From the NCBI GenBank assembly GCA_029641185.1, contig JAPWGK010000029.1, forward strand, positions 186,001-250,000: DNA of 64,000 nt, read 5' to 3'. Source of the DNA: Pseudofabraea citricarpa. Lineage: Eukaryota > Ascomycota > Leotiomycetes > Helotiales > Dermateaceae. Made by a program: the position numbers and the translations under genes. Shown piece after piece: positions 10,521 through 22,709 of this stretch. The notes below the pieces were generated by a model, which worked only from the letters and a program-made list of their open reading frames with translations, was not told the DNA's origin and ran no database searches. Position 1 is the first letter of the stretch. Each line of letters opens with the position of its first letter.

Positions 10521-11332
10521 TTAAATTCCTGCTTCGCCATTTTTACTAACATGGTAGTTAGATGGTTCTCTTCTCAAGACCATCCTGGTTATTTGGTTTG
10601 TTGACCTAATCTTGAAAAGCGCTTGGATCAGGTCGACGAGCATCTCATATGGAAAATGCATATACCAGCCATCTAATTCATGTTCCATAAGCTCCCAAGC
10701 AATTATATCTATGAACAAACGTCGCAAACAACTACCACTTGTAGTTTTTCTATATACTAGGGCCATGAGTGAGATATCAACAGATCTACACTTATTTGAT
10801 GTCATCAAAAGAAGATCTGTAGCATGATCTTGCAGTGCAGGCACCAGTAACTCATCTGAGAGAACCCATAACTCAACCAGGCTTTGATCTTGCATACGAC
10901 ACGTATCACAATGCTTCTGCCACTCTGTATCAGAATATTCCCTCGAATCCGTTTCTTCCTCCATATCACCATGGACCAGAAGATCTACCTTTTGGTTATA
11001 CAGCCACTGAACAAAGAATGTGAATGCTTGCTCAGTTGTATCTCTGAGAACATATGTTTGAGTTTGTCCTTCCACAAAAGGACTGTTGAATGCTGCATGG
11101 AGTACCGGAGAGTAGTGGCAAGCGAACTCTTTGTGTACAAGAAAATGCTTCTTGTTCTGGCCGACAATGAAAGTGACCAACTCGTCTGGTTTTCTGTAGA
11201 TGAACATCAACCGATAGCTCAATTCATGTAACTGCAACTCAAAGTAGTGGCTAGAATAGAAAATAACGAAGATATAACTTACTCGAAATTTGGTGATTTT
11301 GTAGCCCTCGTGGGTTGCGATCGTAGAGCCAT
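10521..11332 (-). CDS. BTB/POZ domain protein, tandem copy 3
   Basis: Third BTB paralogue. Two exons: 11332..11283 and 11193..10521, with an 89-nt intron (GTAAGT...ACAG); 240 aa. Splicing gives ...SPNFEKPDELVTFIV, which aligns with copy 2 (FLKPDEMVTVV) and supports the junction; the unspliced frame inserts unrelated residues. The ATG at 11332 is the first true ATG in the exon, though a longer upstream leader frame exists without ATG. BTB core: LVHKEFACHYSPVLHAAF, FVEGQTQTYVLRD and FFVQWLYNQ at about residues 30-100. LVELWVLSDELLVPALQDH marks the second half. The C-terminus is basic. No other domain is seen. Confidence 0.85.
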
Positions 11333-12204
11333 GATTGCTCCTGTGGCTGTATGAGAACTAAAACGTGGTTGCGGGAAGCTGGCTCGATTTCCACAATGTT
11401 TTATAGAATTGGAATCTAGATTTGAGAAATGCAAAAACGAGGCGTTGTTACTGAAGATGATAGATGACGCCACAGGCTAGATAGATATGCCGGTGCTATA
11501 GTGGAAGCTACTAAATCTCAGGGGATAAGAAGAATTATGAGGTTGGATGGGAATTAAGAGATATCAAGATCTGTAACCTTTCGTGTGGAAGAAGTCTGTT
11601 ATCTTGCACTTAGTGGATGCGCTATGAACCGCAGTTTACAGCAGACCATGCGCCCTAAATTATCTGTACGCTTAGTAACCTAAAAATTCTCAGCCGTCAG
11701 AAGTTAAAGTTAAAAAAAGCAAAACATTCCTTTAAAGGTTCTAATCTGATCTTTTTAAAAATAGAAAACAAAATAGAAAAGGGTCGAAGGAAAGAAAAGA
11801 ATAGAGGGAAAGAAAAACACTTGTTTCATGTATATCCGAAGGGAAGGCTCTGAAATGAACTGCGCCTTCCAGAAGCCTTAGATACTTAGATAGCCTGATC
11901 AAATCCTCATTTTTCTTAGCAAGTAGTGCCTGGAGTATGCAAATTGCTCCCAAAGAGGACCATAAAATGCCCTGTCTGTCATTTTTCTCTAATTTAATCG
12001 GTCAACACCGAAGTTTACCATATTTATGATCGCCAATCAGTTAGAATTGAGAGACGATCTTCCAGCCACACTTGCACAGTTTTCTCTCCCAGCTATACAA
12101 ATCAAAGCATGGCTACCTAATTCCAATGCGTAATTTACCGCTATATCCAAAAGGAACTGTATTGAACAGAGGCCGTATTCTCGAACAGACCACAGTTTTA
12201 TATA
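11333..12204. other. Intergenic upstream of BTB copy 3
   Basis: About 870 nt. 11690..11830 is AT-rich with A-runs. The small open frames (for example 11741..11953 minus) are low-complexity and not convincing. It probably contains the promoter of copy 3. Confidence 0.5.
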
Positions 12205-12471
12205 TCAAGTAGCTCCAATATAGAGAGCTCGAATGCTGCCATCCTCGAGCGTACATTCGTAGATAAATCTAACAACACTCGGCTCACGCAGACAGTGGCG
12301 CTCTAAAATCGCTGTAGGGTATCTAACGACGAAATGTTGCAACCTATGGTTCGTCAAGCGATCAGCAAGCTCCCAGAGCCCTGAAAGGAGCAGCTCTATG
12401 GATGCGTGCTTTCCAACTCCATCGCCATCGCCACTCCGAGTTACTATCAGGCTACTGTTTGCTCCAACGGT
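12205..12471 (-). pseudogene. Decayed BTB-family remnant
   Basis: On the minus strand the frame ending at a TGA at 12205 reads GLWELADRLTNHRLQHFVV and then FIYECTLEDGSIRALYI. This matches the second half of the neighbouring BTB proteins (ELWVLADKL..., then the YIYxNT...SPLRxLL segment) in order and spacing. An in-frame TAA sits at 12477..12475 just upstream, and no BTB core could be found in any frame further upstream. A CTAACAG acceptor ends at 12472, so a spliced upstream exon is possible but was not found. It is on the same strand and between copies 3 and 4, as expected for a fifth member of the array. Confidence 0.6.
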
Positions 12472-13926
12472 CTGTTAGGGGAGGTTGAGTTGGGGAACCG
12501 GATCAGAAGAAGATAGTATTTTAGATCTCAGATGGTAGAAGATTATGACGAAGAAATCGGAGAAAATGCAACTACAGTTTGTCAGTCTTTTGCTAGCATA
12601 TTATAGAAATTGATGATGGCAAACCTGTTTTTGGTGCTACTTTGAATGGATATAGCCCTGGATCTTTCTTACTCAACTAAACTTGAATTCAAGAGGTAAC
12701 TAGAAGACCTCTTTCCAGAAGATGATACGGCTGGCATAATTCATTGTGATATCCCCAAACGCCGCAGCCGCCAAGCTGCTCTCGCTTAATCCCCAAGGGA
12801 AGCGACGTCGACATCGAGCATCGCCACACTTCAACTCGTCGGGGTGATTAGATAGCACGTTCTAAGCCAAGTCCGAGGACAGCACTGCCAATCCCTTCTA
12901 AGGGCTAAGGACTATGAGTAATGCCACCGACAAGTTGGACTTTTTCTCCCTCCCTTTTTGTTAGTATTTTTTTCTTTTGCGTTCAGGCAGGGCTAATCCA
13001 GTGACACTCCTAATCTTAGATAGAATATAGAGCTTATGATCCACAAGTCAGACATATAGCCAATGCTGATGGAAAGAGGGAGAGATAACGATGCAAAGGA
13101 AGTGATCGCCAGTGGAGACAAAAGACTAAAATAGGCACCTAGCTTACCCAAGACATTGCAAGACGAGCGATCACTATTGGATTAGAATGGGATATCATGA
13201 TACAAGATGTTAGAGTTGCTTCATAATCAGCGCTATGAATTTGCAATCTTGTCAGCAATTCTACAGACATGGAGAGCCCTACCACTGCTTTCAAGGTCTA
13301 TGCCCTAACTATGCTAAGCCATATATCTACTGCTCTGCCTACTGCTGGTCAGAGGATCAACTACACAGACGGCGGCATATTGTCCATCTTGGAGAGCCCA
13401 GTAGGCAGCTTTGCCGTAATTTGGATTCGGACCGCTTCTGCAAAGACGTTGAATGGCTGCGTCGAAGTCTAGGTATATTTGCCCCATACCTAAGAGGCGG
13501 ATTGAAGCAAGTATGTAGGCGGCGGAAGGCGACCTGACCACTAAGAAATAGACTGTATTATGCCATAAACAAGAAGCAGTGTATTGTATCAGGCAGCGAG
13601 ATGAGTGTGTGGATATGAGCAAGAAGATCGGGGAATTGTAGAGACGATACCATGAGAAAGTATTAGCAGCAGCGAGGTTAATGACGGCAGCATATACGAA
13701 GCAGAGATAAGATGGAAGATGGAACAATTCTAGTTTATTGGTATTGTTCAGGCGATCTAATTTGAGCATTCTTGAAGCATTGTTTGATTTCCTCCTCAGC
13801 AAACAGAATAGTCCCGCTCAAGCAGCACGCCAAGTGTTTTCTCTGATGCCCATGGTCGTGCCATAATCAAGCCCCCACTTCCCTACCATTCATGACCCGT
13901 GCCGTGATTGGAACTCCCAGGCAGAT
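12472..13926. other. Intergenic with one unassigned short frame
   Basis: About 1.45 kb. A 67-codon plus-strand frame with a true ATG (13269..13472) has balanced codon use, and the opposite strand is also open over 13314..13802 without an ATG start. Neither resembles a family I know. The rest shows no coding signal. It may contain more decayed BTB-array DNA. Confidence 0.4.
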
Positions 13927-14720
13927 TCATTCTTCCTCCCCCTCCTCCTCCTCCTTTACCAAGTAGTCCTCTGGCTTGCTTGTCTTGCAGAGGCTTCGGG
14001 AAGCGCCTTCAGGTAATTGCTTCCAGAATTCAATGGCCATATCGGTGATCATGTCTTTGGGAAAGAAGTTTGAGCCAGTAGCCAGGGCGCGAATGTGGGC
14101 GAGCCAGCAGTATTGATGCACTGCGAGGCGGCGCAGAGGGCTGCCAACTGGTGTCTCCTGGTAGATGAGATGAAGAACGTTGGTGGTCATTGGGCCACAG
14201 ATTGCAGAGATTCGGTGCATGTGCTTGGTGACCAGGTTTTGAACGGCCGGCATCTTGAGTTCACCAGCGAGGATGTAAAGGTGAACTAGCTCCCAGTCTT
14301 GAGCTGCACAGCGGGCTCCATGCTCATTGCTGCCGATGATGTTCTTCTCAGCAGCATTATCGATTGGCTTGGTGGTTGAGTGGACAGCCAAGTCGAGCTG
14401 TTGGGTGTAGAAGAAGGATGAGAGCAGTCTGAAGGCGCCCTCTGTTGCGTTAGGTAGCTCGTAGGTCTGCACCTTATCGGGCGAGGTCAAGGCCTTGCGC
14501 AGAACAGGAGAATGACGGCACACAAACTCCTTGTGGACCATGTACTCTGCGTTGGCGATGCCAACGTAGAAAATGATCGTGTAATTTGGTGTCCTACATG
14601 TTGTTAGAGGAAAATGGTGGAAGATGGTCAGGGAACTTACGTGAAGTCTGGCTCCACCTTCACCTCGCCCTTCTTGGCCACTGCCAAGTCCCCCTTCTTG
14701 ACAATTGCTCGGTCACTCAT
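13927..14720 (-). CDS. BTB/POZ domain protein, tandem copy 4
   Basis: Fourth BTB paralogue and the most divergent. Two exons: 14720..14641 and 14593..13927, with a 47-nt intron; 248 aa. The first exon encodes a Lys-rich start (MSDRAIVKKGDLAVAKKGE) and joins in phase to TPNYTIIFYVGIANAEYMVH. BTB core at about residues 40-110: MVHKEFVCRHSPVLRKAL, then a shorter loop than in the other copies (SPDKVQTYELPNATEGAF) and LLSSFFYTQ. LVHLYILAGELKMPAVQNLV replaces the LWVLADKL motif. The C-terminus is a run of Glu. The coding sequence is visibly more GC-rich than copies 1-3 and is not flanked by AT-rich DNA, so it may be the older or least decayed member. Confidence 0.88.
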
Positions 14721-15208
14721 ACTCTAATGTATGTTAGCAGATGTTGTTGATACAGCTTAGATCGAGGTATGGGAAGACTTACGGAGAGGCTTCAGTGTCA
14801 GCTTTTGACCTAGCGCGCGCATTCTGTCAGCAGGAGAGATCCCAATCATTAGATCGATCAGGAAGAGGATGCCATACAATTTAAGGAGTGCTCTCCAGTA
14901 GGCAACAATCCAATGTAAGTTGAATTGAGTTGAAGCTGGCAACGGAAGAAGTGTTGGCAACGGAGTATGGTGTGGATTGTGAAGACTCTGAAGAGGATGG
15001 TAGGTGAGGAAGGAAATGCGAGGAGGAGGCAAAGACGTACCAATTGCGCATCAATTGAAGATGGCGCTAAAATAGCGTCAAAGGGTAAACATATTGCCCA
15101 CGTTTTCCTGCTGATAAACCAGAATATCGAGGATATACTCCGAGTTGAAAGGATGATTGTTCTCCTTCGTCCTGTTGCAAATACTTTATATTCTAAAAGC
15201 GCGCTAGC

Positions 15209-15664
15209 ATGTTATCATGGATGGAAATACATTGTCCCTATCTCCGAAAACTGCGGTTTATCTACAGATCAGGTGAGCCCTTTGCAAATATCACAATGGG
15301 AGGCTGCCTTATGAAAGTTCGGTCGCTTCGCGTGACATTTGAACATGGCAGCCAACAAACATGGTTTCAAAGGGCTGTCAGACCACAATGAGCGTTGTCT
15401 GAGCTATTATGTGGGCTTAAGCATTTGAGGATTGGATTCAGGATATTGAAGCCATTCACAGTTACCCGAGCCTACCTTCGCAGGCCTTGCCTGAGGAAAC
15501 ATCCGAAGCGACGAAGCCGACTAATCGTCTCGACTCTTTCTCATTATTTGAGTATGGATACTGAGCCATCACTTTTACTTAGCAAGGCTAGAACGATCTT
15601 TATTTATGGCTTCTTGTATTCGAAATGCAAAGATGTAGCCCTTCAGAAAAAAATCCAGGGGTAA
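15209..15664 (+). pseudogene. Possible degenerate F-box/LRR-type relic
   Basis: One frame reads an LRR-like phrase (HCPYLRKLRFIY), continues to a TGA at 15389..15391, and stays open beyond it with another leucine-rich phrase (LLCGLKHLRIGF). The spacing and CPxLxxLxF pattern recall leucine-rich repeats of fungal F-box proteins. The in-frame stop and lack of any F-box or upstream exons suggest decay. The resemblance is weak and may be chance. Confidence 0.22.
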
Positions 15665-15707
15665 TCTTGGCACTGTCGCTTGACTCGCTTTCGGACAAGG
15701 GGAAAAG

Positions 15708-15955
15708 TTCGCAGGGCATCATCTCCAAATAGAGAATTTGGTCCTATTATCATCCTAGAGAAGCATATGTAGATGAAGCTACTTAGAATAAATCATTGTT
15801 TCAAGAGCAAAACAGTTAAAAGAGAAACAATTCGCAGAGTATCATCTCAAAAATAGAGAATTTGGTCCTACCATCATCCCAGAGAAGCACGTATAAATAA
15901 AGCTACATACTCAAATAAATAACTGTATTAAGAGTAAGACAATTGAAAGAAAAAC
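15708..15955. repeat. Direct duplication, 123-nt period
   Basis: Two head-to-tail copies, starting at 15708 and 15831, both opening with ttcgcag and sharing the core tagagaatttggtcct. The second half of the copies is more diverged than the first. No coding capacity. Confidence 0.75.
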
Positions 15956-16695
15956 CATAATCACACGCCAACGATTAATGAAACGACCGACATATGTTAT
16001 TAATATTTTGGTAGAATGCTAATTACATTCACAGTACGACTGAAAGATAGCTGATAACCAGTATAACTTATTAAATTGAAAGCATAATATTTTACCCGTA
16101 GCATGATAACCGGAACCACCGTAACAAGTACATACAACCGTGACAAGTTCCGAGAATCGAGAACCGGAACAAGTATCGATAACTGTAAGCTGTTGGATAG
16201 TAAAATGGTTTATAAGTGTTTTGGTAGAATGTTAGAGTACCCTTTACCGGTTCGATCAAGTGACAGAAAGTGGAGTGGTTGGTATCTCGCGTGAACCACT
16301 ATTTGAGACTCCCGCTCCCTTGACCTGGGTTGCGAAATAATCTGGTTATAAATTAGAAGTCGTGAAAAGTAATCTTTGTAACAAATAGCTGGTATTAGTG
16401 ATACCATTGAAATCCCCCCCTCGCCAGAGACAGATTCAATTCTAGATCAGTTATACTAAGATAGAGAGAAAATCCAGAAACGAGGAAAATCATTCACGGA
16501 TCAAACACTCCGTCAAAAAGTAAGAATACAGAAAGAAGAGGCACTCGAACTATCCGCCTATCACCCCCTCCCCCGAGAGAATTCCGCAGCAAACCCAAAA
16601 CCAAAACCCCTCCAAGACCTCAAACTCATACGATGAAAATCGAACTAGCATGTGACGCGAATCAAATATCGAATGATCACAGGTGGATCTGGTCT

Positions 16696-16719
16696 GATCA
16701 GATCAGATCAGATCAGATC
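16696..16719. repeat. GATCA microsatellite
   Basis: Nearly five perfect GATCA units in a row. Simple repeat; no function seen. Confidence 0.85.
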
Positions 16720-17439
16720 CCCGAGCCGGGCCCGAGATCTCTCGCTTCCCAGTCTCCCATGGTCGGCGACGTTCAGAGGAGGAGATAGGCAAGGACTTGG
16801 CGTGAAGCATGTCTGTCAATCTATCAGTCTGTCACTTGACAAGAGACGTACTGGTACGCTTGTAACTTTGCCACAGAACTTTCAGGGGACCCATTCCTTG
16901 TCTGTAAAGAGTAATCAGCCACCTAGAGCAACTCTTCCCGATTGAATCCCGAAGAGAGAAAGAAAAGAGACAAAGGAAAGGAACACCACATAAATAAAAT
17001 CTTTGTCAATCATCATCGTTGGACAGTGAACTAATTATAAATCTGGATCATGCACATGTTCATATCCAGCCTTAAAGCCTTACATATTTTTATCTTTTTG
17101 CCATTCCGTTTTTCCTCTCTTTCTGCTTTGAGCCCAGCAAGAATCGACGAAGCAAAAAAATGAACAAGAAATGAAACGTCCAGCGTACACATCCTTCATC
17201 CACCATTCAGTAATATTTCTCATCATTTAGAACTTTCTTCTTGTTCCTCGTCAAGCTCCTTTGCAAAATGCCTCTTTCCCAAACAATCATCAGAACCATG
17301 TGAACGGGCGAGTCCCTCAGCCATTGTCACTTTCATAATAAACTCCGTCTAACACCTCTTGTAAAAATCAGAACAGTAAAGGCAAATTCCCACTTATCTC
17401 AGAAGAATAAAACATGCGTGAAATTGTATGCTAGCAGGC

Positions 17440-18267
17440 TCAATCCATATAGAAATCCCCTTTGAGGATACGCTCTTGGAATGCATCAGGCTTCTTCACC
17501 TGGCGAGCTGGAGCGGGAGCAGAGATGGAGGTCGGAGGAGACGGCATCTCACTAACACTCTTAGCTCGCTCGTGAGGGGCTTGGAACGGCTTGGAGGCGT
17601 TGCTAGGAGAGGTCGAGAAGGATGGACGCTGTTGTTGCGAGACGGAGCTCTCGGCTCGGGATCTAAGCTGCTCAGACCAGTTGAAGCCTCCACCTTCGCC
17701 TGGACGAGCGGAAGACAAGTCAGATGCTGTTCTGGGCTGTGATTGCGTGCTTGCCTGTGCTTGAGTCTGCGACTCTTTCCCACCTCCACGCCCGCCAGCG
17801 GGAATCGTGGGCAGAGGGGTAGATGTAGTATAAGAGGGGTTTCTACCGGTTGTGCCTGGGCTATTGCCATTTCCACCGCGTGCGCTTCTTAGTGCTTGTG
17901 CTCCAAATGACATGCGACGAGCGAAAGGTGTGGTAGGTTGGCTGCGACCGGCTGGGCCATCATCATCCTCAATTGCACTCTCGTCAATCGAGTCGGATCC
18001 AGCCGTTGAAACGCTGCCTCGTCGAGCACCGAACTGGAAGGGGGAGGCTTGAGTCGGTGAGGTTCCGGATAAGCCGAGTGTCGAGATTGACATGCGACGA
18101 CGCTGATCTTGAGCGGCAGCAGTTGTGATGGGGCCAGGGAAGGGAGCCGCAGGGCCTCCAGAGGTGCTATTAGAGCGGCCGAAGATGTTGTTGAATGTCT
18201 GGGTGGTGAAAGAGCCTCGGCGTTGACGGTCAGTGCCTTCGGCGGGAGAGTTCTCGTTGTTGGACAT
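17440..18267 (-). CDS. Conserved fungal Ser-rich disordered protein
   Basis: Single exon, 275 aa from the ATG at 18267. I believe this matches a conserved but unnamed Pezizomycotina protein: it starts MSNNENSP, has an FNNIFGRSNSTSGG segment, then AAPFPGPITTAA and RRRMSISTLGLSG near residue 50-70, an IDESAIEDD acidic patch, FNWSEQLRSRAES near residue 195, and ends in the distinctive DAFQERILKGDFYMD. It is very rich in Ser, Pro, Gly and Arg, with several RRxS-like sites (RRGS, RRMS) that would suit basophilic kinases such as PKA. No domain, signal or membrane segment is visible, so function is unknown. The antisense frames are shadows. Recognition is from memory of the family pattern, not from a search. 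Confidence 0.8.
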   Translation of the reverse strand: MSNNENSPAEGTDRQRRGSFTTQTFNNIFGRSNSTSGGPAAPFPGPITTAAAQDQRRRMSISTLGLSGTSPTQASPFQFGARRGSVSTAGSDSIDESAIEDDDGPAGRSQPTTPFARRMSFGAQALRSARGGNGNSPGTTGRNPSYTTSTPLPTIPAGGRGGGKESQTQAQASTQSQPRTASDLSSARPGEGGGFNWSEQLRSRAESSVSQQQRPSFSTSPSNASKPFQAPHERAKSVSEMPSPPTSISAPAPARQVKKPDAFQERILKGDFYMD

Positions 18268-21200
18268 GATGATCAAGGGAGGTAGTTCGAGAGTAGAGAG
18301 CAGAGCTGGGATGAAAAAGAGCGGCGGTGGAGGACTTTATGTGATCTCAGATGTCTTAACTTTTCGGGGTCCCTCGGATGACGTGGGGTCTTGATAGAGG
18401 CCGTCTTTATCAGCGGGGATGATGCTCGCAGAGGTGTTGTTGAGTTGTTATGCGTCAGGGTGCTTTGTCAGTGAAGCAGTGCGTGCTCGGCGGGGTAAGC
18501 TTATCGTAGGACGGTGTAGTGGTGGTGGTGGTGGAGGAGATGGATGGGATGTAAGGGAATGATGGGAAGTATGGGTGTTGCAGGAGGAGCGTTGAGAGGA
18601 GGGAGAAGGAGAGAGGGAGGGGGCGTGTGAGGGTGTTAAGTGATGAAAGATGAATGATGAATGAATGAATGAGATAGAAGAGGGGAAGACTGTGATTGGA
18701 TTGGCGCTGCTCTTTACTCTTTGGGCTTGAGTATATTAAGGTTCGCTGCTCGGACCCCTGTCAAGGCTGTGGGGTAAGAGTTAGCGGCTTGGCGCCGTGG
18801 TGTCGCTGTTAGCAGCAAAGCGACGTCGTTTATCATCCATCTGTGCTATGCAACCACCAACAACCAACCACTAACAACCAACCACCAACCACCACCATCA
18901 GAACACCATCAACACCCACTCCTCTCCCTCTCCCTCTCCAGCGGCGGCATCGAACCACAAATAGCATGTCGCATAGCACGATAAAGAGTGGTTCTCACAT
19001 CCAATGTGGCAATCATCCGTTGCCCGCAGACCATGCCACATCCCCTTGAGGTCCAACCAACCAAACCAGTTCCAGTTCCAGTTCCATCACCACCACTACC
19101 ACTACCACTACCACCACTACCGCCAGCATCTCATCAACCCATGCCCGCCCTTGTACGCACACCATGGTCCCATCTTCTCGATGCGAGCGTCGTACGCCAC
19201 GAAGCAAGCACGAGAGACCGACAGTCCCATTTGCAAACGCAGCCAAGCACGTCCGACTCGTTGACTCGCGACCTTCTACCTTTGTCAGGAAACAAGCATA
19301 TGCGCATGCATGTCTGTCTGCCGGCCGCCAATGTCACTCGGCTTGTGCTACACTTCAAGTTTTGGCGAGGTGTGCGCGCTGGTCGCTCTCCCCAACCTTA
19401 TCACTCGGGCCAAGTATGAACGTTCCGTTCCTTCTAATCAATTCTACTTTCTTGTGCGAGGTTGGGAGCAATGCTTGAAAGAGCGGTCAAGCCAATTATG
19501 CGAAAGCCCCTTTAACCATGCCAGTCGATCTCCTCTTGTCCTCGGCGATCTCATCCATCTCCAGAGCGCCAAGATGGTTGGTCAGATCACGTGTCCGGGG
19601 TATGCAGGAGGCTAATTTCGACATCGTTGCAGCTCCGTATAAGATGAGTGCTCATAATCACTGGCCGTTGGGAAGTTCGGCATGCATCTCAAAAATGCAG
19701 CAGACTGCACCTTGACCGAGCCTTGGTAGGTGTACAGAGCGAGCTCAACATAATCATCGCCCAAGCGTCCTGTGGGATGAACCACAACAGGAACCCGAGG
19801 TCTTCCGTGGTTCACAAACCGCGTCAGAAGTCTGGCGACGTGGACGTTTCGAAGTGGCCTTTGTTCTTAGTGGAACGATCAAGATCATTCTGTCAGTCTT
19901 CCATCCCTTGGGCTCATACCTCACAGCCAGAGATTTTCTACCACCACGGCCTTAAACAATTGTGGCACTATCACTTTCAGACGGTATCACAATACTCGGG
20001 ATCATGCATGTACATGTATCGGAGTGGTATATTCCACCCTTGTTAGGGACGACGATACCAGTTGGTACGGGACAGACTCTCGAAGTCTTCGCAGTAGTAG
20101 CATTTCACTTTTAGGGACTTCATTAGCTAGCTTCAAGAGAACAAATACATACATACCTAATGTTATTACATCACAGATATGTTCATTTGTAAATGATATT
20201 GTTGACTGGATCCGACATAGAACGAGAATGCCAAGTACGCGTTCCGGCAATAAGATCTCAGCCTTCAACCTTCCCTACAGTCCAGGACAAAGATTTACTG
20301 TAAATGCCACGCCTTGATTCTATTTGGGTAAAAGGTAGGTTCGGGGACCAAAACAGAGAGCCTTGAAAAATCTTTCGAGGTATCGATCGACAGGGAGATC
20401 AAAATGGCGTGACGAACAAAAAGACGGAGGAAGCCTAGAAAGAGGCATCGCAAAACAAGCAAGTACGCAGCCCATATACTGCTATCGAGGCTGAACAAGT
20501 AAAATTCAAAGGAACTTACAAGAAGCAATTCAAACGGTCAGCGAAAGACCCAACAGCGTCTTTCTGGAAATTCAATAGAGAAAAACCCAAATCCAGACTG
20601 CTCTCTCCCCATTCCGCGACCCACTAATATGGAAAATTTTATACCCACGGTATGAGGCGGAGAAATCTATGTCTGGGAGTCTGGCCGGCTTCCTTATGAT
20701 AAGAATGATCCAGGCTATAGCACGTATCATAGTACGGGGGTGCAGACGTCTACAGCGATCATATTAATCAATGGAATCCAAAGGTAGAAGCGCACCAGAA
20801 ACCATTCGATACTGTACTATTATTCCCTCTGGGCTGTCTGGGTCAATTCAGAAGCTCACAGAGACCAGCATCCCGCAGTTACATAAAGTTTTTGATGAAG
20901 CTGGTCTCCAACGAGTAACGAGAATTGTTTTTCCAAATCAAGTATCTTTTGAACCCCTATGCCAAGAACCGTGCTCTACGACAAGATGCCGAAGGATGAT
21001 TTGTAGATCGGAAGGAGAATATGTGCTATAAACTAGATAATCAAGCAGACAAGATAAAAACTCAAGAATGAGGCTATACAGTTGGACGTTGTTCTCTCCT
21101 TGCCATTGCACAAAACAGTCGAATATCTGGATACTTTGGGAATATTGAGGTATGAATACCATCGCCGTGGTAGAAACATACTTTTGGACATCTTCGACGT

Positions 21201-22709
21201 ACTTGCTTATCATATGGGAGTGGGAACTTTGTTCCAGGCAAATGAATGGTGCTTGCGAGCATAGAGATCTGCAATTCAACGACCCTCCATGCCAGATTGT
21301 GCTGCTCTCACCTATGCCTATGCCATGTGTATTGCATTCTAGTATCTCCTTGATTATCCCAGCTCTACGCATAGCATCCAATCTCACCAACGGCGGGCAT
21401 GAGCACTGAGAGGAGCTACTCCGATAAAGTTGCATCTTTTGCCTACAAGTTCGGGACTATCGATCTCGGTTCCGAATTTGCAAAGGAGAACTTGCCTCAG
21501 TTGGGTCCTATATAAGATAGCAGCGTTATTCCCATACAGCCGTATGTCACGAAGAAGAAGAAGAAGAAGAAGAAGAAGAAGAGTCTTCCAAAATAATGGT
21601 TCCCGGTGGAATATTTTAGGTGAATTTGAAAATAAAAAGGTAGTGGCATGGTTTATGGGTTGTGTTACTCTTGAGAATCTATACTTCTCTCTTCTCTCTT
21701 TCTCTCTCTTTCTTCCCCTTGTTTCTCCTTGGGGGGTAAATATTTGACTTGGTCTTTATTAATACACCCTAGGTATGAAATTCGAATTGCCTTTTTGTAT
21801 ATAATAGGTTCTTGAGTAAGTCTTTAAGGTACTCAATCGGTTCATTCCTCCTTTATCATCTGAGCGTCACAGAACAGACCACGGCGCGGTCTAACATTAC
21901 CGCGATTACTACCCTCGGAAAAACATATGCATTACTATTGCTACTATCAGCTAAAGTCTTATTGTCAGTCAAGAACAAGACGTATTATCTCTATGCTTCT
22001 TGTTTTTATTTCCTCGAAGGTTGGCCTTCTTGTATATGGTATCTAAGAGCACTGGCTGGCTGGGTCTTCTCTGGACAGCTTTTGCACGCTTTCTCTCTTT
22101 ATGTCTGTATCTTTCTATTACTGTTGCGATTTAAAAAATGAAGGGAAGAAGAAAAAAGAAAGAAAAAAAAGGAAGGTATTTATATGAAGGAAAAGGAAAC
22201 TCGATATACACTAGATGCACAGGGGGAAAAGATGAAGGCTCGAGAAAAATCAGGTCTTAAAAGAAAGAAGAATATATCAGCTGTAGTGAGGCGCAGTGAA
22301 AGTCAAAGTTGATAAGGTCTGTCTACGATAGAACATTTTGGTGAATCCATATCGCTTACGTACCTGTTTTCGCAGCTCGCACACAGGCAAACATAAATAC
22401 AAACACAAAACACTACAACGGAGTGACTTTGCGATTCCGTATCTTCTTTGCCGTCCGTCGGCATCGTACATACTATCTACGGCCATATCTTCGTCTCCGT
22501 CGCCATTCACGTCTTCTCGTCGTCATTCACGCTTGCGTCGCTCTCTGCTATCTCGCCTAGATCGAACGAAGAGCCAAACCAAAACGTGCAGGTATGTGAT
22601 CTTCAGAGCCTCTCAAATGAGCTCGGGCTTATCTTTGTCTATTCAGGTCTCACTAGCGCACTGCCACGATCTTCATTATCCTCAGCTGCCTCACCCTCTT
22701 ACCACAAAT
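18268..22709. other. 4.4-kb gene desert with simple repeats
   Basis: No frame here is convincing. 18268-18840 is the promoter and leader side of the Ser-rich protein gene and includes GTGG-rich runs. 18851-18900 is a CAACCA-type low-complexity tract, and about 19080-19125 is a CCA/CAC repeat. A GAA microsatellite lies at 21551..21592. About 22140-22200 is purine-rich. Open frames such as 20771..21031 or 19648..20046 show no motif, and many overlap on both strands. Such long spacers in ascomycetes can hold large promoters or non-coding transcripts, but I see no direct sign. Confidence 0.5.
21551..21592 (+). repeat. GAA trinucleotide repeat
   Basis: About thirteen uninterrupted GAA (AAG) units, in non-coding DNA. 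Confidence 0.9.

Larger units (their letters stand above)
14721..17439. other. Gene-poor region with repeats and a coding relic
   Basis: About 2.7 kb without an intact gene. It holds a possible LRR-like relic (15209..15664), a 123-nt direct duplication (15708..15955) and a GATCA microsatellite (16696..16719), listed separately. The phrase ttttggtagaatg occurs at about 16010 and 16220. About 16960-17440 would be the 3' flank of the downstream minus-strand gene. Confidence 0.5.

Noticed and set aside
13314..13802. Minus-strand frame of 162 codons
   Set aside because: No ATG start and no recognisable family; opposite an equally plausible short plus-strand frame, so neither was called as a gene.
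18843..19264. Pro/Thr/His-rich open frames
   Set aside because: They come from CCA/CAC low-complexity DNA, with overlapping frames on both strands.
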